From Oceanisphaera litoralis (GTDB taxonomy: Bacteria > Pseudomonadota > Gammaproteobacteria > Enterobacterales > Aeromonadaceae): a stretch of DNA of 64,000 bases. A program made the translations under genes and the position numbers. Numbering within the stretch: the first letter of the stretch is position 1; the number at the start of each line of letters is the position of its first letter. Positions 20,021-29,865 of this stretch are shown piece after piece. Under the pieces are notes generated by a model. That model did not search any database, was not told the origin of the DNA, and was given only the letters and a program-made list of their open reading frames with translations. The stretch spans positions 39,028 to 103,027 of the forward strand of contig NZ_JAFBBE010000003.1 in the NCBI RefSeq assembly GCF_016907015.1, given 5' to 3'.

Positions 20021-20932
20021 TCACCGGTCTGACCGCAGCACCAGTACGTCACAGCTGAGCTTGTCGATCACATGCTCGGCGGTATTGCCGAGCAGGGCGG
20101 CGGACAGACCGGTACGGCCGACCGAGCCCAGGATCACCAGGCTGGCATTGATGTCGTCGGCACAGCGGGGGATCACCTCTTCTGCCAGTCCTTCCTCCAG
20201 ATGCAGCGCCCTGGACTCCAGATCGAAACGCACCGCATATTCATACATGGCGCGCTCATGGTGTTTCTTCACCGCGGCATTGTAGACATGAGGGTCGAAG
20301 TCGGGCAATTCCAGCGCCATGTTGGTCGGGGTAATGGGATAGGCGTTCACCAGATGCAGGCTGGCCGACAGCAGTCGCGCTACCTCCGCACTTTCGGCGA
20401 TAACCTTGTTATTCAGCGCGTCCTGGTCCTTGTCGTCGCTGCAGCAGTTGACGGCCGCCAGTACATTGCCACCCATGGGCCAGTCCCGCTCCTTGATCAG
20501 TAACACCGGGCAGGGGCACTTGCGCAGCAGATGCCAGTCGGTGGGGGTAAAGATAAAGGACTGGATCATGGAATGCTTGTGGGTGCTTTTGACCACCAGA
20601 TCGTGCTGGCCATCCTGCACCTGCTGAATAATGGCTTCGAACGGACGGCTGTGCCATACCACTTTGATATTAAAGTTAATCTTGCTGTCTTCATAGGGAG
20701 TCAGCAGGGTTTTCAGCCACTCTTCCCGCCCCTGAACCACCCCCTCACGCATTTCGTCCCGCTCGGTGCTGGACAACATGGAGGTCATTTCATAAGAAAA
20801 GTCATAGATAGGCAGAAACAGGGTAATGTCGGCCTGCTCCTGCAGGGCGGCGACAGACACGGCACGGTGCAGGGCCGGTTGGGTTTCCGCCACCGGGTCC
20901 ATTACCACCAGAATATGTTGATACTTGATCAT
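20021..20932 (-). CDS. uspE: universal stress protein E
   Basis: 303 residues made of two tandem Usp domains, each about 145 residues. The second ends with the nucleotide-loop-like [20 protein letters not shown], and the first lacks a full G-2x-G-9x-G loop, as is usual for UspE. Downstream of fnr, a conserved neighbour relationship that ties it to stress and respiratory shifts. Confidence 0.94.
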   Translation of the reverse strand: MIKYQHILVVMDPVAETQPALHRAVSVAALQEQADITLFLPIYDFSYEMTSMLSSTERDEMREGVVQGREEWLKTLLTPYEDSKINFNIKVVWHSRPFEAIIQQVQDGQHDLVVKSTHKHSMIQSFIFTPTDWHLLRKCPCPVLLIKERDWPMGGNVLAAVNCCSDDKDQDALNNKVIAESAEVARLLSASLHLVNAYPITPTNMALELPDFDPHVYNAAVKKHHERAMYEYAVRFDLESRALHLEEGLAEEVIPRCADDINASLVILGSVGRTGLSAALLGNTAEHVIDKLSCDVLVLRSDR

Positions 20933-20965
20933 AAAGCGTCCCTTTCATGAAAGTAATGATGCTGG

Positions 20966-21712
20966 TCAGACCGCTGGCGGCGTGCCGGCCAACAGGGCCA
21001 GCGCAGGCAGATCCACGATGCGAATGTACTTGCCATCCACCTCGATCAGATGGTTTTTCTGAAAACGGCCCAGCAGGCGGCTGACGGTTTCGACGGTCAA
21101 TCCCAGATAGTTGCCGATATCACCCCGGGTCATGGTCAGGCGAAACTCGCGGGCCGAAAAGCCGCGCATGGAAAAACGGTTCGACAGGCCGTGCAGAAAA
21201 GAGGCCAGTCGCTCTTCCGCGGTTTTCCTGGACAGCAACAGTATCATCTGCTGGTCGCCATTGATCTCGTTGCTCATCAAGCGCATGATCTGCTGCCGCA
21301 ACCGGGGCAGCTTGCCAGACAAGTCGTCCAGCACCTCATAGGGGATCTCGCAGACCATGGCGGTTTCCAGCGCCTGGGCAAAGGAGGGATGGTGACCGTT
21401 ATTGATGGCGTCGAAGCCGATGAGATCGCCGGCCAGATGAAAGGCGGTGATCTGTTCGTCGCCCTGCTCGCTAATGGTATAAGACTTGATAGAGCCGGAG
21501 CGGATGGCGTACAGCGCCTTTAGCTCTTCGCCGGCCTTGAACAATTCCTGACCTTTCTGAATCGGCTTTTTGCGCTCTATGATGTTGTCCAGCTCGTCCA
21601 GCTCGTCGGTGTTAAGCCCGAGCGGAATACATAACTGGCTGATGCTGCAATCCTGGCAGTGAATGGCAGAACTGCTCGCGGCGGTTTTCGTGGCTTTTAT
21701 AATATTTCCCAT
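20966..21712 (-). CDS. fnr: oxygen-sensing transcription regulator FNR
   Basis: 248 residues. Cys19, Cys22 and Cys28 ([10 protein letters not shown]) and a fourth Cys near residue 121 (AMVCEIP) match the 4Fe-4S ligands of FNR. A cyclic-nucleotide-type beta-roll, a dimer helix and an HTH follow; the recognition helix [12 protein letters not shown] carries the E-x-x-S-R of FNR. Lack of oxygen keeps the cluster and the dimer. Its likely targets include the cco operon next door, though I saw no clear TTGAT-N4-ATCAA box upstream of ccoN. Confidence 0.95.
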   Translation of the reverse strand: MGNIIKATKTAASSSAIHCQDCSISQLCIPLGLNTDELDELDNIIERKKPIQKGQELFKAGEELKALYAIRSGSIKSYTISEQGDEQITAFHLAGDLIGFDAINNGHHPSFAQALETAMVCEIPYEVLDDLSGKLPRLRQQIMRLMSNEINGDQQMILLLSRKTAEERLASFLHGLSNRFSMRGFSAREFRLTMTRGDIGNYLGLTVETVSRLLGRFQKNHLIEVDGKYIRIVDLPALALLAGTPPAV

Positions 21713-21777
21713 AACTCGATTGCTTCCGTGAGATCACAGCACAATCATAGCACCGATGCCAGAGGCTGAATAGCGTG

Positions 21778-22458
21778 TTAAAGCAGCGAAAAAGCCTGAT
21801 AGAGCGTGAATAAACCATAACAAATCAACAAGATGCCCGAACTTTGACGAAACCCCGGATGATTGAGCCAATGCCTGAGCTGGCCGGCCAGTCCGCCCAG
21901 AGCCAGCAGGGTAGGCAGGGTGCCCAGCCCGAACAAGGCCATCACCCGGGCACCTTCCATGGCGCCGCCCGACACCGCACTCCAGGTCAGCGCCGAATAT
22001 ACCAGGCCGCAAGGCAACCAGCCCCATATCATGCCGAAGGGCAGGGCCGCCACGGGATGCCGGAACGGCACAAAGCGAGCGGCCAGCGGTTTGAGGTGCC
22101 GCCAGAGACCGTTGCCCAGCTTTTCCAGCCGCAACAACAGAAACCACCAGCGCGCCAGATAGAGCCCGAGCAATATGGTCATGACCCCGGCCAGCAGCCG
22201 TAAAAAGACCAGCCCCTGTTTGCCCAGGCTGATGTCCGCCAGACTGGCGAAAACGCCGCCGACCAGGGCACCGGCCAGGCTGTAACTGACAATGCGCCCG
22301 GCGTTGTAACTGAGCAGATACCACCATTGCCAGCGGCGCTGGGTCGTGGGAATGGCCATGGAAAAGGCCGCCGCCACACCGCCGCACATGGCAATGCAGT
22401 GACCGGCCCCCAGGAAGCCAATCAGCAGCGCCGCCCAGGCATCAAGCTGAGTGGTCAC
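21778..22458 (-). CDS. TauE/SafE-like membrane protein of the cbb3 assembly cluster
   Basis: 226 residues from a GTG at 22458, which overlaps the end of ccoS and is preceded by AGGA. This start yields VTTQLDAWAALLIGFLGAGH, typical of the family; the longer frame back to 22659 is only the shadow of the ccoS repeat region. About six helices; GAGHCIAMCGG near residue 20 has paired Cys that could bind copper. Members next to ccoS-fnr are thought to help cytochrome oxidase copper supply (inference). Confidence 0.82.
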   Translation of the reverse strand: MTTQLDAWAALLIGFLGAGHCIAMCGGVAAAFSMAIPTTQRRWQWWYLLSYNAGRIVSYSLAGALVGGVFASLADISLGKQGLVFLRLLAGVMTILLGLYLARWWFLLLRLEKLGNGLWRHLKPLAARFVPFRHPVAALPFGMIWGWLPCGLVYSALTWSAVSGGAMEGARVMALFGLGTLPTLLALGGLAGQLRHWLNHPGFRQSSGILLICYGLFTLYQAFSLL

Positions 22459-22759
22459 GGCGGTCCTGCTGTTTGGCGTTATCTTGTGAGGAGTCGCCTT
22501 GTGCGGCATTGTCTTGTGAGGCATCGCCTTGTGAGTCGTCGTCCTGCTTCTCTTGGCCTTGCTTCGGCCGGTCCTGTGGAACCTGGCGTTGCGCCTGTTG
22601 ATGAGCCACCTCGTCGTCATCAAACAGAATATTGCTGCCATGTCGATCCAGGTCTTCAAACTGGTCGCTTTTTACCGACCAGAAGAAAACGACGATGGCG
22701 ATGGCGGCAAACACCATGGCGATGGGGATCATCAGGTACCAGATTTCGACATCGTTCAT
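22442..22759 (-). CDS. ccoS: cbb3 oxidase assembly protein CcoS with repeat-expanded tail
   Basis: 105 residues. The first half (MNDVEIWYLMIPIAMVFAAI, one helix, then FFWSVKSDQFEDLDRHG) is a complete CcoS, which is normally about 45-70 residues. The second half is a hydrophilic Gln/Asp/Ser tail encoded by four 15-bp repeats at 22481-22540 (SQGDA, SQDNA and similar). It overlaps ccoI by 4 bp and the TauE/SafE-like gene by 17 bp. CcoS is needed for heme and copper insertion into the oxidase. Confidence 0.9.
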   Translation of the reverse strand: MNDVEIWYLMIPIAMVFAAIAIVVFFWSVKSDQFEDLDRHGSNILFDDDEVAHQQAQRQVPQDRPKQGQEKQDDDSQGDASQDNAAQGDSSQDNAKQQDRRDHSA

Positions 22760-25125
22760 CGTCGGGAAAGCCTCAGTGAATTGGTCATCACAATCAGGGA
22801 GCTGACCGACATGCCGACCATGGCAAACCAGGGAGAAACCTGGCCCATGGCCGCCAGCGGCAGTATCACCAGGTTATAACCCAGCGCCCAGCCAAAGTTC
22901 TGTTTGATCACCCGGCGGCAGCGGGCGGAGAGATGGCGAGCGGTCAGAATATGCCGCAGATCATCGGCCAGCAGGATGGCGTCGGCACTGCTCTTGGCGA
23001 TATCGGTGCCGCCGGCCATGGCAAAGGACACATGCGCCCCGGCCAGCACAGGCGCATCGTTGATGCCATCGCCGACCATCAGGCAGATGTCACCGCTCTG
23101 ATCGCAGCGGCGCAGGTAGGCCAGTTTGTCATCGGGGCTGGCGTGCTTGATCAGGGTGTCGACACCAAGCCGCTCGGCAACCTGCTCGGCCTGACCGGAG
23201 CTGTCGCCGGTAAGAATGGTGGTGGCAATACCCAGATCCCGGCAGTCACGAATCAAGGCGTCGGCTTCTTCACGCAGCGGATCGGTCAGTTCGAAACGTG
23301 CGACCAGGCCTTGCTCATTGGCCAGATAGACACAGAGCCTGGCATCCTGATGATCCGGTGCCAGCCAGGCCCCGCTGCCCAGATGCCAGCGGGTGCCGTC
23401 AAGCAGGCCACTGACGCCGCGACCGACCCGATTTTCTCGTTCGGATACCTGCAACCGCGCGTCCTGATAAGGTCGGAAAGCACGGGCAATGGGGTGTTCC
23501 GACCGGGCTTCCAGCGCGGCGGCCATGGCCAATACCTGCGGCTCGCTCCATTCGGCCAGCAGGGTCACGGCGGTGACGGCCACCTCACCCCGGGTCAGGG
23601 TACCGGTTTTATCGAACACGATGCGGTTGACCCTGGGCAGGGTATCCAGCACATGGGCCCGGCGCACCAGTATGCCGGAGCGACTCAGGCGCGAGGTGGC
23701 CACGGTCAGCGCCGTGGGGGTCGCCAGCGACAGGGCACAGGGGCAGGTGGCCACCAGCACCGACAGCATGACCCAGAACGCCTTGTCGGCATCGAGCTGC
23801 AGCCATACCAGATAGGTGGCCAGGGTCACCAGCAGCAGCGCCGCCACAAAGTAGCGGGACAGCTGATCGGCCAGAATGGCCACCCTGGGTTTTTCCGCCA
23901 GGGCATCGTCCTGGGCGCGCAGAATTTCCGATACCCGGGCATCGGACAGGGGGCGCAGCACCCGCAACCGCAACGGCGATTCCACGTTGGTGGTACCGGC
24001 AAAGACGGTATCGCCCCGATGCCGGGTGACCGGCAGGTGCTCACCGGTCAGCATCGACTCATCCACGCTGGTGCTGCCGTCGAGTATCTGTGCATCGGCC
24101 GGGATCTGGCTGCCCGGGGACACCAGCACGATGTGACCCGGTTGCAGGGTTTTGGCGGCCATGTCCTGCTCGCCGGCTTCGGTTTCCACCCGGGCCAGCA
24201 TGGGCACCAGCAAGGTCAGGTTGGCGGTGGTTTCCGAGGCCCGCCGCTTGGCCCGCATTTCCAGGAAACGACCGGTCAACAGCAGAAAGGCGAACATGGA
24301 CACGCATTCGTAATAGACATCACCGGTCCCGGTAACGGTGGCATAGACGGAGGCGACAAAGGCAAACACCATCGCCAGCGACACCGGCAGGTCCATGTTC
24401 AGCGCCCGGTTTTTAAGGCCACGCCAGGCATTTCGATAGAAGGGCAGGGCAGAGTAGCTCATCACAGGGATCGACAGCCAGAGGCTGATCCAGCGAAAGT
24501 ATTCGACCAGATCCGCATCGGTGCCCGGAAACAAATCTTCATACAGGGCCAGGGCCACCATCATTACCTGCATGCTGGCGATGCCCGCCACGCCCATGCG
24601 CAGCAGATAGGACTTCACTTCCCGATTGTAGGCCTGCTCCTGCCGGTGGGGCTGAAAGGGTCGTGCCTGATAGCCGATGTCGGCAAAGGCGGCCAGCAGA
24701 CGGCTCAGGGGCACCTGTTCGTCCTGCCAGCGCAGCCGGGCCCGCTCCGTGGTGGTATTGACCTGGATCAGTGACACCCCCGGCACCCGCGCCAGATGGC
24801 GCTCGATCAGCCAGGCACAGGCGGCACAACTCAGGCCGGAAATGGAGAGCTGTACTTCTTTAAGGTTGTCTTTATCACTGACGAAGTCCTGCTGTATCTC
24901 GGCCAGATCGTAATGTTGCAACTGCTTCAGTTCGTCGGGCACCGCATCGGCCTTGGGGGCCGGCGCGGAGCGATGTTGATAGTAGCTGCCCAGGCCGCAG
25001 TCGATAATGGTCTCGGCCACCGCCAGACAGCCGGGGCAGCAGAAGGGCTGAATAACGCCCTCCAACTTCAATTGATGTGTGCTGCCGGTGGGGAGGGCTT
25101 CACCGCAATGAAAACAGCCAGCCAC
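22756..25125 (-). CDS. ccoI: copper-transporting P-type ATPase CcoI/FixI
   Basis: Heavy-metal P1B ATPase: N-terminal zinc-finger-like CFHCGEAL and CCPGC, HMA domain GLSCAACAWLIE, CPC membrane motif (ATCPCALSL), phosphorylation site DKTGTLT and hinge GDGINDAPVL. It exports copper for cbb3 oxidase assembly. GTG at 25125, two bases after the ccoH stop, gives the short N-terminus typical of CcoI (789 residues); a TTG at 25194 would add 23 residues overlapping ccoH. Confidence 0.93.
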   Translation of the reverse strand: MAGCFHCGEALPTGSTHQLKLEGVIQPFCCPGCLAVAETIIDCGLGSYYQHRSAPAPKADAVPDELKQLQHYDLAEIQQDFVSDKDNLKEVQLSISGLSCAACAWLIERHLARVPGVSLIQVNTTTERARLRWQDEQVPLSRLLAAFADIGYQARPFQPHRQEQAYNREVKSYLLRMGVAGIASMQVMMVALALYEDLFPGTDADLVEYFRWISLWLSIPVMSYSALPFYRNAWRGLKNRALNMDLPVSLAMVFAFVASVYATVTGTGDVYYECVSMFAFLLLTGRFLEMRAKRRASETTANLTLLVPMLARVETEAGEQDMAAKTLQPGHIVLVSPGSQIPADAQILDGSTSVDESMLTGEHLPVTRHRGDTVFAGTTNVESPLRLRVLRPLSDARVSEILRAQDDALAEKPRVAILADQLSRYFVAALLLVTLATYLVWLQLDADKAFWVMLSVLVATCPCALSLATPTALTVATSRLSRSGILVRRAHVLDTLPRVNRIVFDKTGTLTRGEVAVTAVTLLAEWSEPQVLAMAAALEARSEHPIARAFRPYQDARLQVSERENRVGRGVSGLLDGTRWHLGSGAWLAPDHQDARLCVYLANEQGLVARFELTDPLREEADALIRDCRDLGIATTILTGDSSGQAEQVAERLGVDTLIKHASPDDKLAYLRRCDQSGDICLMVGDGINDAPVLAGAHVSFAMAGGTDIAKSSADAILLADDLRHILTARHLSARCRRVIKQNFGWALGYNLVILPLAAMGQVSPWFAMVGMSVSSLIVMTNSLRLSRR

Positions 25126-25127
25126 GA

Positions 25128-25613
25128 TCAGCTGCCGGCGCGAATAATCAGCCGATCGGCTATCGGCAGGCTGATGCGTTTTTGCATGCGCCAATGGCCA
25201 TCGAAGGCCTCAATCTGCAGGTTCCACTGGCCCTTCATCAGGGGTTGTTCCAGCCGCTCGCGATACACACCGCCGGCGTCGCTGGTCATCAGCATCTGTT
25301 GATCCTGCTTGGCGAGCGTAGGGTGGGTGAAGTACAGCCGTACCGCTTCACCATTATTATGTCGGCCTGCTATCTCGAGTACGATTTGATCGTCCTGATA
25401 GCGCAGCTCGGCGACCAGCCCCAGCTCGGCGGCGGTTTTCAGCTCGCTGAGATCCTGGTTGATGGCCCGGCCTTTTTTGTAGTAGTCATCGACCACCATG
25501 CTGTCGGCCCCGGAGCTGGCCAGGTGAAAGGTATAAAGGCTGGCCGCGACCGCACACAAGGGCAACACGATAAGAAACCAGGGCCAGAACTGCTGATACC
25601 AGGGACGTTGCAT
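25128..25613 (-). CDS. ccoH: cbb3 assembly protein CcoH/FixH
   Basis: 161 residues from ATG at 25613 with AGGA eight bases upstream (a TTG at 25619 is also in frame). One N-terminal helix (FWPWFLIVLPLCAVAASLY), then DDYYKKGRAINQDL, the FixH hallmark, and a periplasmic beta domain. It helps assemble the oxidase. ccoG is not present between ccoP and ccoH, as in Vibrio. Confidence 0.92.
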   Translation of the reverse strand: MQRPWYQQFWPWFLIVLPLCAVAASLYTFHLASSGADSMVVDDYYKKGRAINQDLSELKTAAELGLVAELRYQDDQIVLEIAGRHNNGEAVRLYFTHPTLAKQDQQMLMTSDAGGVYRERLEQPLMKGQWNLQIEAFDGHWRMQKRISLPIADRLIIRAGS

Positions 25614-25654
25614 AACCAATTCCTACGACAAAAAAGCGGCGTCTAATATAACAA

Positions 25655-25681
25655 AAAAAGCCCCGACCAGCGGGGCTTTTT
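25655..25681 (-). terminator. terminator after ccoP
   Basis: AAAAAGCCCCG (25655-25665), loop ACCAG, CGGGGCTTTTT (25671-25681). It separates ccoNOQP from ccoHIS on the minus strand, so the assembly genes need read-through or their own promoter. A T-run also exists on the other strand. Confidence 0.87.
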
Positions 25682-25700
25682 CACCAAAGCCCGGTGGGCC

Positions 25701-26675
25701 TTATTTACTGTTGTTCAGGCTGTAAACATAAGAGGCGAGCAGATGTACCTTGTCTTCACCCAGAATGTCTTGCCAGGCCGGCATAACGCCGGCACGACCG
25801 TTGCGGATGCTGTCTTCCACCGCGGCACGAGAACCGCCATAGAGCCAGATGCCGTCGGTCAGGTTGGGCGCACCCAAGGCCGGGTTACCCTTGGCGTCCA
25901 TACCATGACAGGCGGCACATACGGCGAAGCGGGCCTGCCCCTTCTGGGCTTCTACCGCATCGACCTTACGGCCGGACAGGCTCAGCACATAGGAGGTCAC
26001 TTCTCGCACGCCGTCCTCACCGAGGCTGTCTCCCCAGGCCGGCATGGCACCGGTGCGACCGTGCATGATGCTGGCCTTGATTTGCTCGGGTGTGCCACCG
26101 TACAGCCAGTCGGCATCGGTCAGGTTGGGGAAGCCGCGGGCACCACGGGCATCGGAACCATGACACTGGGCACAGTTCTGCAGAAACAGCCGCTGACCCA
26201 CCTTGGTGGCGTTTTCGTCGAGCGCAAGGTCGGCAATGGCGCGATAGCTCTGGCCATCGGCCTCGTAGGTCAGCTCACGGAACTTGGCACCGAAGACTTC
26301 ATCGGCCTTGACCATTTCCCGCTCGTACTGCACCAGCTTGCCCTGCTCACGCGCGTCGGCCGACGCGGCATGATATTCCTCCAGCGAACGCACATTCTGG
26401 TTGGAACTCTGCCAACCCAGCAGGCCCTTGAAGTTACCCAGACCCGGATACAGCGCCAGATAGAAGAGCGAGAACACCACCATGAACACAAACAGGTAGC
26501 TCCACCACTTGGGCAGCGGGTTGTTCAGTTCGGTAATACCATCGTAGGTATGACCGGTGGGCGCGCCTTCTTCCATCCCCATTTTGTCCCGGGAACACCA
26601 GATCAGCAGGGCCAGACAACCAAAAATGGTCCCCAGGCTGATCACGGTTACAAAAACACTTAGAAAAGTACTCAT
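25701..26675 (-). CDS. ccoP: cbb3 cytochrome oxidase diheme subunit CcoP
   Basis: 324 residues. Two N-terminal helices flank a short loop, then two cytochrome c domains with CAQCH (near residue 167) and CAACH (near 252). It passes electrons from the bc1 complex or soluble cytochrome c to CcoO/CcoN. The start overlaps ccoQ by 4 bp. Confidence 0.96.
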   Translation of the reverse strand: MSTFLSVFVTVISLGTIFGCLALLIWCSRDKMGMEEGAPTGHTYDGITELNNPLPKWWSYLFVFMVVFSLFYLALYPGLGNFKGLLGWQSSNQNVRSLEEYHAASADAREQGKLVQYEREMVKADEVFGAKFRELTYEADGQSYRAIADLALDENATKVGQRLFLQNCAQCHGSDARGARGFPNLTDADWLYGGTPEQIKASIMHGRTGAMPAWGDSLGEDGVREVTSYVLSLSGRKVDAVEAQKGQARFAVCAACHGMDAKGNPALGAPNLTDGIWLYGGSRAAVEDSIRNGRAGVMPAWQDILGEDKVHLLASYVYSLNNSK

Positions 26676-26887
26676 TTTTTATTAGCTCCTGCGCGATCCT
26701 GCTCAGTACCCCGGGAGGTTCCGTTCGCCTCGTCTTCATCAAAAATCGAGTTGGCTATCGCATCGAACTTGTCTTTGCGTCTTTTACCGTAGGCCCACCG
26801 GACCAGACCGATAAACATCACCAGTAACAACAGCGTCTGATAACTGATCAGTGTTGGCTTGAGCGCTTCCAGGGTACTGAAATCCAT
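26672..26887 (-). CDS. ccoQ: cbb3 oxidase small subunit CcoQ
   Basis: 71 residues with a single helix (LLLLVMFIGLVRWAYG) followed by RRKDKFDAIANSIFDED, the conserved CcoQ tail. It stabilises the CcoNOP complex. Placed between ccoO and ccoP as in Vibrio. Confidence 0.92.
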   Translation of the reverse strand: MDFSTLEALKPTLISYQTLLLLVMFIGLVRWAYGKRRKDKFDAIANSIFDEDEANGTSRGTEQDRAGANKK

Positions 26888-26899
26888 AATCGACTCCGG

Positions 26900-27517
26900 T
26901 TATTTAAGGGCGTGGCCCAAAGACTGCAGATAGGCGATGATGGCATCCATTTCGGTTTTACCCTTAACGGCAGCCTCGGCACCGGCAATGTCGGCGTCGG
27001 TATAGGGAACGCCGAAGCTATCCCGGAACAGGCTCAACTTGGCCGCCGTATGCTTGCCATCCAGTACGTTGGTTTCCAACCAGGGGAAGGCAGGCATGTT
27101 CGACTCGGGCACCACATCACGCGGGTTGATCAGGTGCACCCGGTGCCACTCGTCGGAGTAACGACCACCCACGCGCGCCAGATCGGGGCCGGTACGCTTG
27201 GAGCCCCACAGGAAAGGGTGCTCCCATACACTTTCACCGGCAACGGAATAGTTACCGTAGCGTTCGGTCTCGGCACGGAAGGGGCGGATCATCTGGCTGT
27301 GACACACATGACATCCGTCGCGGATATAGATATCACGACCTTCCATTTCCAGCGCGGTATAAGGACGCAGGCCTTCAACCGGCTCATTGGTCTGCTGCTG
27401 GAAAAACAGCGGCACTATTTCGACCAGACCACCGAAGCTGATGGCGATCACGGTGAGCACCACCAACCAGGTAGTCTTGGTTTCAACCAACTCGTGACGA
27501 TTTTTTGGGTTCTTCAT
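26900..27517 (-). CDS. ccoO: cbb3 cytochrome oxidase monoheme subunit CcoO
   Basis: 205 residues. One N-terminal membrane anchor, then the heme c site CHVCHSQ and the usual [19 protein letters not shown] context. Typical length for CcoO. It is separated from ccoN by 12 bp. Confidence 0.96.
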   Translation of the reverse strand: MKNPKNRHELVETKTTWLVVLTVIAISFGGLVEIVPLFFQQQTNEPVEGLRPYTALEMEGRDIYIRDGCHVCHSQMIRPFRAETERYGNYSVAGESVWEHPFLWGSKRTGPDLARVGGRYSDEWHRVHLINPRDVVPESNMPAFPWLETNVLDGKHTAAKLSLFRDSFGVPYTDADIAGAEAAVKGKTEMDAIIAYLQSLGHALK

Positions 27518-27529
27518 TCACACGTCTCC

Positions 27530-28954
<1,425 letters not shown>

Positions 28955-29067
28955 CGTTATAGTTCCGCTTCCACTGCTGTTATTCAGGTTTGCGCTCACA
29001 CAGGGGTGCTCACGTCGGAAGGATTGAAGACACCGTTTTTCGTTGCTGCTATCAGGTACCCGAACGG

Positions 29068-29092
29068 CTTTGTTAACTCTATGTTAACAAAG
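29068..29092. promoter_or_regulatory. perfect palindrome upstream of ccoN
   Basis: CTTTGTTAAC, spacer TCTAT, GTTAACAAAG: a perfect 10-5-10 inverted repeat with no T-run, lying 114 bp upstream of the ccoN ATG in the gap to the divergent gene at 29265. It looks like the site of a dimeric regulator. A second short palindrome, TCACCGCGGTGA, is at 29113-29124. Neither fits the FNR consensus. Apart from these the 28955-29264 gap holds no gene I can see. Confidence 0.55.
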
Positions 29093-29264
29093 AAGATCGA
29101 GTAACGCTGAAGTCACCGCGGTGATGATAAATGAGTGGCTGCAAAAATAACAGTATAAACAGTAATATGATTACCACTTACCCCCCCAAATTAGGCATAA
29201 GAAACTCGCTTGTTCAAGATTGAGCAGGGGAGTGAATGGCATGAAATACAGGAAATAAATTGAC

Positions 29265-29735
29265 ATGAGAGATCGACTGACCGGCCCCAAACTGGTGCAA
29301 ATTATGCTGGTACTGGGGATTTTATCGACCGCTTTCTGGCTCCGAACCTATATCGACGTCAGTGAGGACACGGCATTGGAGCAAGAAAACACCGTATTTT
29401 GCGACATATCTCACAAGAAATGTCGGGTACAGCGGGGGGAGTGGTGGGCCGAAGCGCGATTGCAGGCCGACAGGCTGCAGCCGGAGTCACCGTTTCAGCT
29501 GACACTGACGTTTTCCGATCCCGCGGTAAAAGTCATCCGCAGCCGGCTGGAGGGAGAAACCATGTACATGGGCACGCTGCCGGCCCTGATCAGCGAAAGT
29601 ACGCCGGGCCACTGGCAGGGGCAGGCATTGGTAGGCGCCTGTACCGAGCGCAGCATGGTGTGGGCCTGGGTACTGGACATAGAACACAACGGCGAACCAC
29701 AGCAGCTGAAGTTTTTGTTTGAAGTAAAGCAGTGA
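29265..29735 (+). CDS. conserved hypothetical membrane-anchored protein
   Basis: 156 residues with one N-terminal helix (VQIMLVLGILSTAFWLRTY), then an extracytoplasmic beta-rich domain with two Cys in FCDISHKKC that could form a disulfide. It diverges from ccoN. Similar small proteins occur beside cco operons in Vibrio, but no function is known to me. Its stop codon lies in an 8-bp tandem repeat. Confidence 0.7.
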   Translation: MRDRLTGPKLVQIMLVLGILSTAFWLRTYIDVSEDTALEQENTVFCDISHKKCRVQRGEWWAEARLQADRLQPESPFQLTLTFSDPAVKVIRSRLEGETMYMGTLPALISESTPGHWQGQALVGACTERSMVWAWVLDIEHNGEPQQLKFLFEVKQ

Positions 29736-29760
29736 AGTAGTGAAGTAGTGAAGTAGTGAG
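29731..29760. repeat. 8-bp tandem repeat (agtgaagt)
   Basis: Almost four copies of agtgaagt. It contains the stop codon of the preceding gene, so slippage could alter the C-terminus slightly. Confidence 0.85.
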
Positions 29761-29798
29761 GAAGAACAGTGATTAATTGAGCATTTCAGCACCGGATA

Positions 29799-29824
29799 AT
29801 GCCGATAATCGTATTTATCGGCAT
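29799..29824. repeat. perfect inverted repeat before the orphan integrase
   Basis: ATGCCGATAA, spacer TCGTAT, TTATCGGCAT: a 10-6-10 perfect palindrome, AT-rich in the centre, 41 bp before the integrase ATG. Size and form suit an operator or a tyrosine-recombinase core site; a Rho-independent terminator is less likely because no T-run follows. Confidence 0.55.
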
Positions 29825-29844
29825 TAGTGTTTATGAATAGGTTA

Positions 29845-29864
29845 CACTGTTTATTCATACAGTT
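29845..29864. promoter_or_regulatory. LexA (SOS) box-like site before the integrase
   Basis: CACTGTTTATTCATACAGTT keeps the invariant CTG-N10-CAG of the LexA box with an AT-rich centre (consensus TACTGTATATATATACAGTA). It ends one base before the preferred ATG at 29866 and 22 bases before the alternative start at 29887. Confidence 0.55.
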
Positions 29865-29865
29865 A

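Noticed and set aside
22933-24774. 613-codon plus-strand frame opposite ccoI
   Set aside because: Gly/Gln/His-rich shadow of the ATPase gene with no motifs.
28955-29264. FNR box upstream of ccoN
   Set aside because: The nearest match (TTGTT-CAAG-ATTGA near 29213) misses key bases of TTGAT-N4-ATCAA.
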